Assembly: GCA_937923945.1 (NCBI GenBank) | Contig: CALDWC010000179.1 | Span: forward strand, 1-21,836 | Length of the DNA stretch: 21,836 nt | Direction: 5' to 3' | Origin: an uncultured Treponema sp. | GTDB lineage: Bacteria > Spirochaetota > Spirochaetia > Treponematales > Treponemataceae | Part shown: positions 21,271 through 21,836 of the stretch, piece by piece | Position numbering within the stretch: position 1 is the first letter of the stretch | Layout: each line of letters opens with the position of its first letter | Notes under the pieces: model-generated | Told to the model about the DNA's origin: nothing | The model's database searches: none | The model's input: only the letters and a program-made list of their open reading frames with translations | Made by a program: the position numbers and the translations under genes

Positions 21271-21836
21271 GGAAACACTGAACAATTCAATGTTTTTTAT
21301 TGTACGAAATTTGTGAGGTATAAATTATAGCTTTTAAGTAAAATAATACTTGTGAGGAAATATTTTTCGGTTTTTTTATGAAATAAATCATGCATTTGTT
21401 GGCTGTGTCTGCCAACACTGCAGGGGTTCCCGCTTATCCTATGATTTGGGCAAGCTTATACATGTTAATCATCGCAAATGTTGCATATAAGCGATTGAGA
21501 TTTTTTGCAATGCCGCGATAGGAAAATTTCTTAAATTTAAATACTTGTTTAAGTATGTGAAAGGTATGTTCTACCTTGCACCGAACTTTTGATTTGAGGT
21601 ATTCTTCTTTCCTGTCACACCACTTATAAATATTTTCTCCTAATGCCCTCACTACACTTGGTCGTTTATTAATTCTAAACTCAATATGATTAAATCTCTG
21701 ATCATTTGCTATTTCTTTTCTTTTTTCTATGCCTATATATCCTGCATCTCCCCAAATCGTATCATCATCTTCCCGTATAACTAAGTACATTCGTATCATC
21801 AAATTCAAATCGCGTGCTTTTCGTCCTAAATGATTC
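21271..21836 (-). mobile_element. IS5-family insertion sequence, partial (runs off the window)
   Basis: The putative outer end is GGAAACACTGAACAATTC at 21271, preceded by CTTAA, which fits the YTAR-like targets of many IS5-group elements. The transposase gene stops at 21434, leaving about 160 bp of AT-rich 3' sequence with a small stem TTGGC/GCCAA at 21399-21415. The other end is outside the window, so the terminal repeat cannot be confirmed. Confidence 0.6.
21434..21836 (-). CDS. IS5-family transposase, C-terminal part (5' end outside window)
   Basis: At least 134 codons of a DDE transposase. The frame stays open through the right edge (HLGRKARDLNLMIRMYLVI before the first clear motif), so the start lies outside. 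Seen motifs: IWGDAGYIG, holding the second catalytic Asp, and KVRCKVEHTFHILKQVFKFK, holding the catalytic Glu, then YRGIAKNLNRLYATFAMINM, the usual IS5 ending. It cuts and joins DNA to move the IS. Nothing in the visible part is broken, so the element could be active. Confidence 0.88.
   Translation of the reverse strand, partial: NHLGRKARDLNLMIRMYLVIREDDDTIWGDAGYIGIEKRKEIANDQRFNHIEFRINKRPSVVRALGENIYKWCDRKEEYLKSKVRCKVEHTFHILKQVFKFKKFSYRGIAKNLNRLYATFAMINMYKLAQIIG

Noticed and set aside
21399..21430. IS end at about 21410 instead of 21271
   Set aside because: AACACTGCAGGGGTTCCC resembles the ends only weakly; the 21271 sequence matches the MITE termini much better. The full element is needed to settle this.

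Overview
The window reads as chromosomal DNA from a host-associated spirochaete, most likely an oral or digital-dermatitis-type Treponema. This rests on overall gene content, a moderately low G+C estimated by eye at about 40%, loose lipoboxes, an FtsY without the acidic A domain and a very large TPR/coiled-coil protein. The species is not established. Most of the window is ordinary chromosome; the accessory material lies at both ends and in one intergenic gap near 4.3 kb.

Layout. (1) 1-346 is non-coding: a 23-bp tandem repeat array abuts a short MITE-like element, followed by a possible promoter for pcnB (347-1444, +). (2) 1510-4185 (+) is a tight five-gene operon: FliL-like membrane protein, small membrane protein, ECF sigma factor, zinc-finger anti-sigma factor and cobS. 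The last three genes overlap by 4 bp each. (3) A second MITE-like copy (4205-4357) lies between convergent cobS and a minus-strand operon, and it supplies the stop codon of that operon's last gene. (4) 7054-4347 (-) runs slyD, a Gx-transporter/EcfT-like membrane protein, a small membrane-anchored protein, and a possible PD-(D/E)XK-fold protein. (5) A 75-aa conserved protein (7362-7135, -), then a NYN/OST-HTH RNA-binding protein followed by a YfcE-type phosphodiesterase (9200-7535, -), then a small lipoprotein (9777-9391, -).

(6) 15380-9966 (-) is an overlapping cluster: ftsY, a secreted acidic protein, the LolE-LolD-LolC lipoprotein export transporter, and a McsA-like zinc-finger/UVR protein. 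It couples membrane targeting and lipoprotein release, with a quality-control regulator at the end. (7) coaD (15949-15467, -) has a near-consensus promoter only 6 nt from its ATG, so a leaderless mRNA is predicted. (8) A 1044-residue TPR/coiled-coil protein with five 33-residue tandem repeats (19126-15992, -) and a secreted LamG/FN3 protein (20698-19178, -) follow.

(9) 20699-21433 is about 735 bp without a gene. It holds a third MITE-like copy, a 38-bp perfect palindrome and a second 23-bp repeat array. The array runs in the opposite direction to the one at the window start and shares a 45-bp perfect inverted repeat with it, 21 kb away. An IS5-family transposase runs off the right edge. The putative IS end (GGAAACACTGAACAATTC) resembles the MITE ends (GGAAACACTGATTAA), so the small elements may be non-autonomous relatives of this IS.

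I found no CRISPR array, phage genes, toxin-antitoxin pair or rRNA genes, and no tRNA by eye. The most unusual material is the repeat/MITE/IS relationship, the leaderless promoters, the candidate S+T fusion transporter, and the nuclease-like protein encoded beside it.
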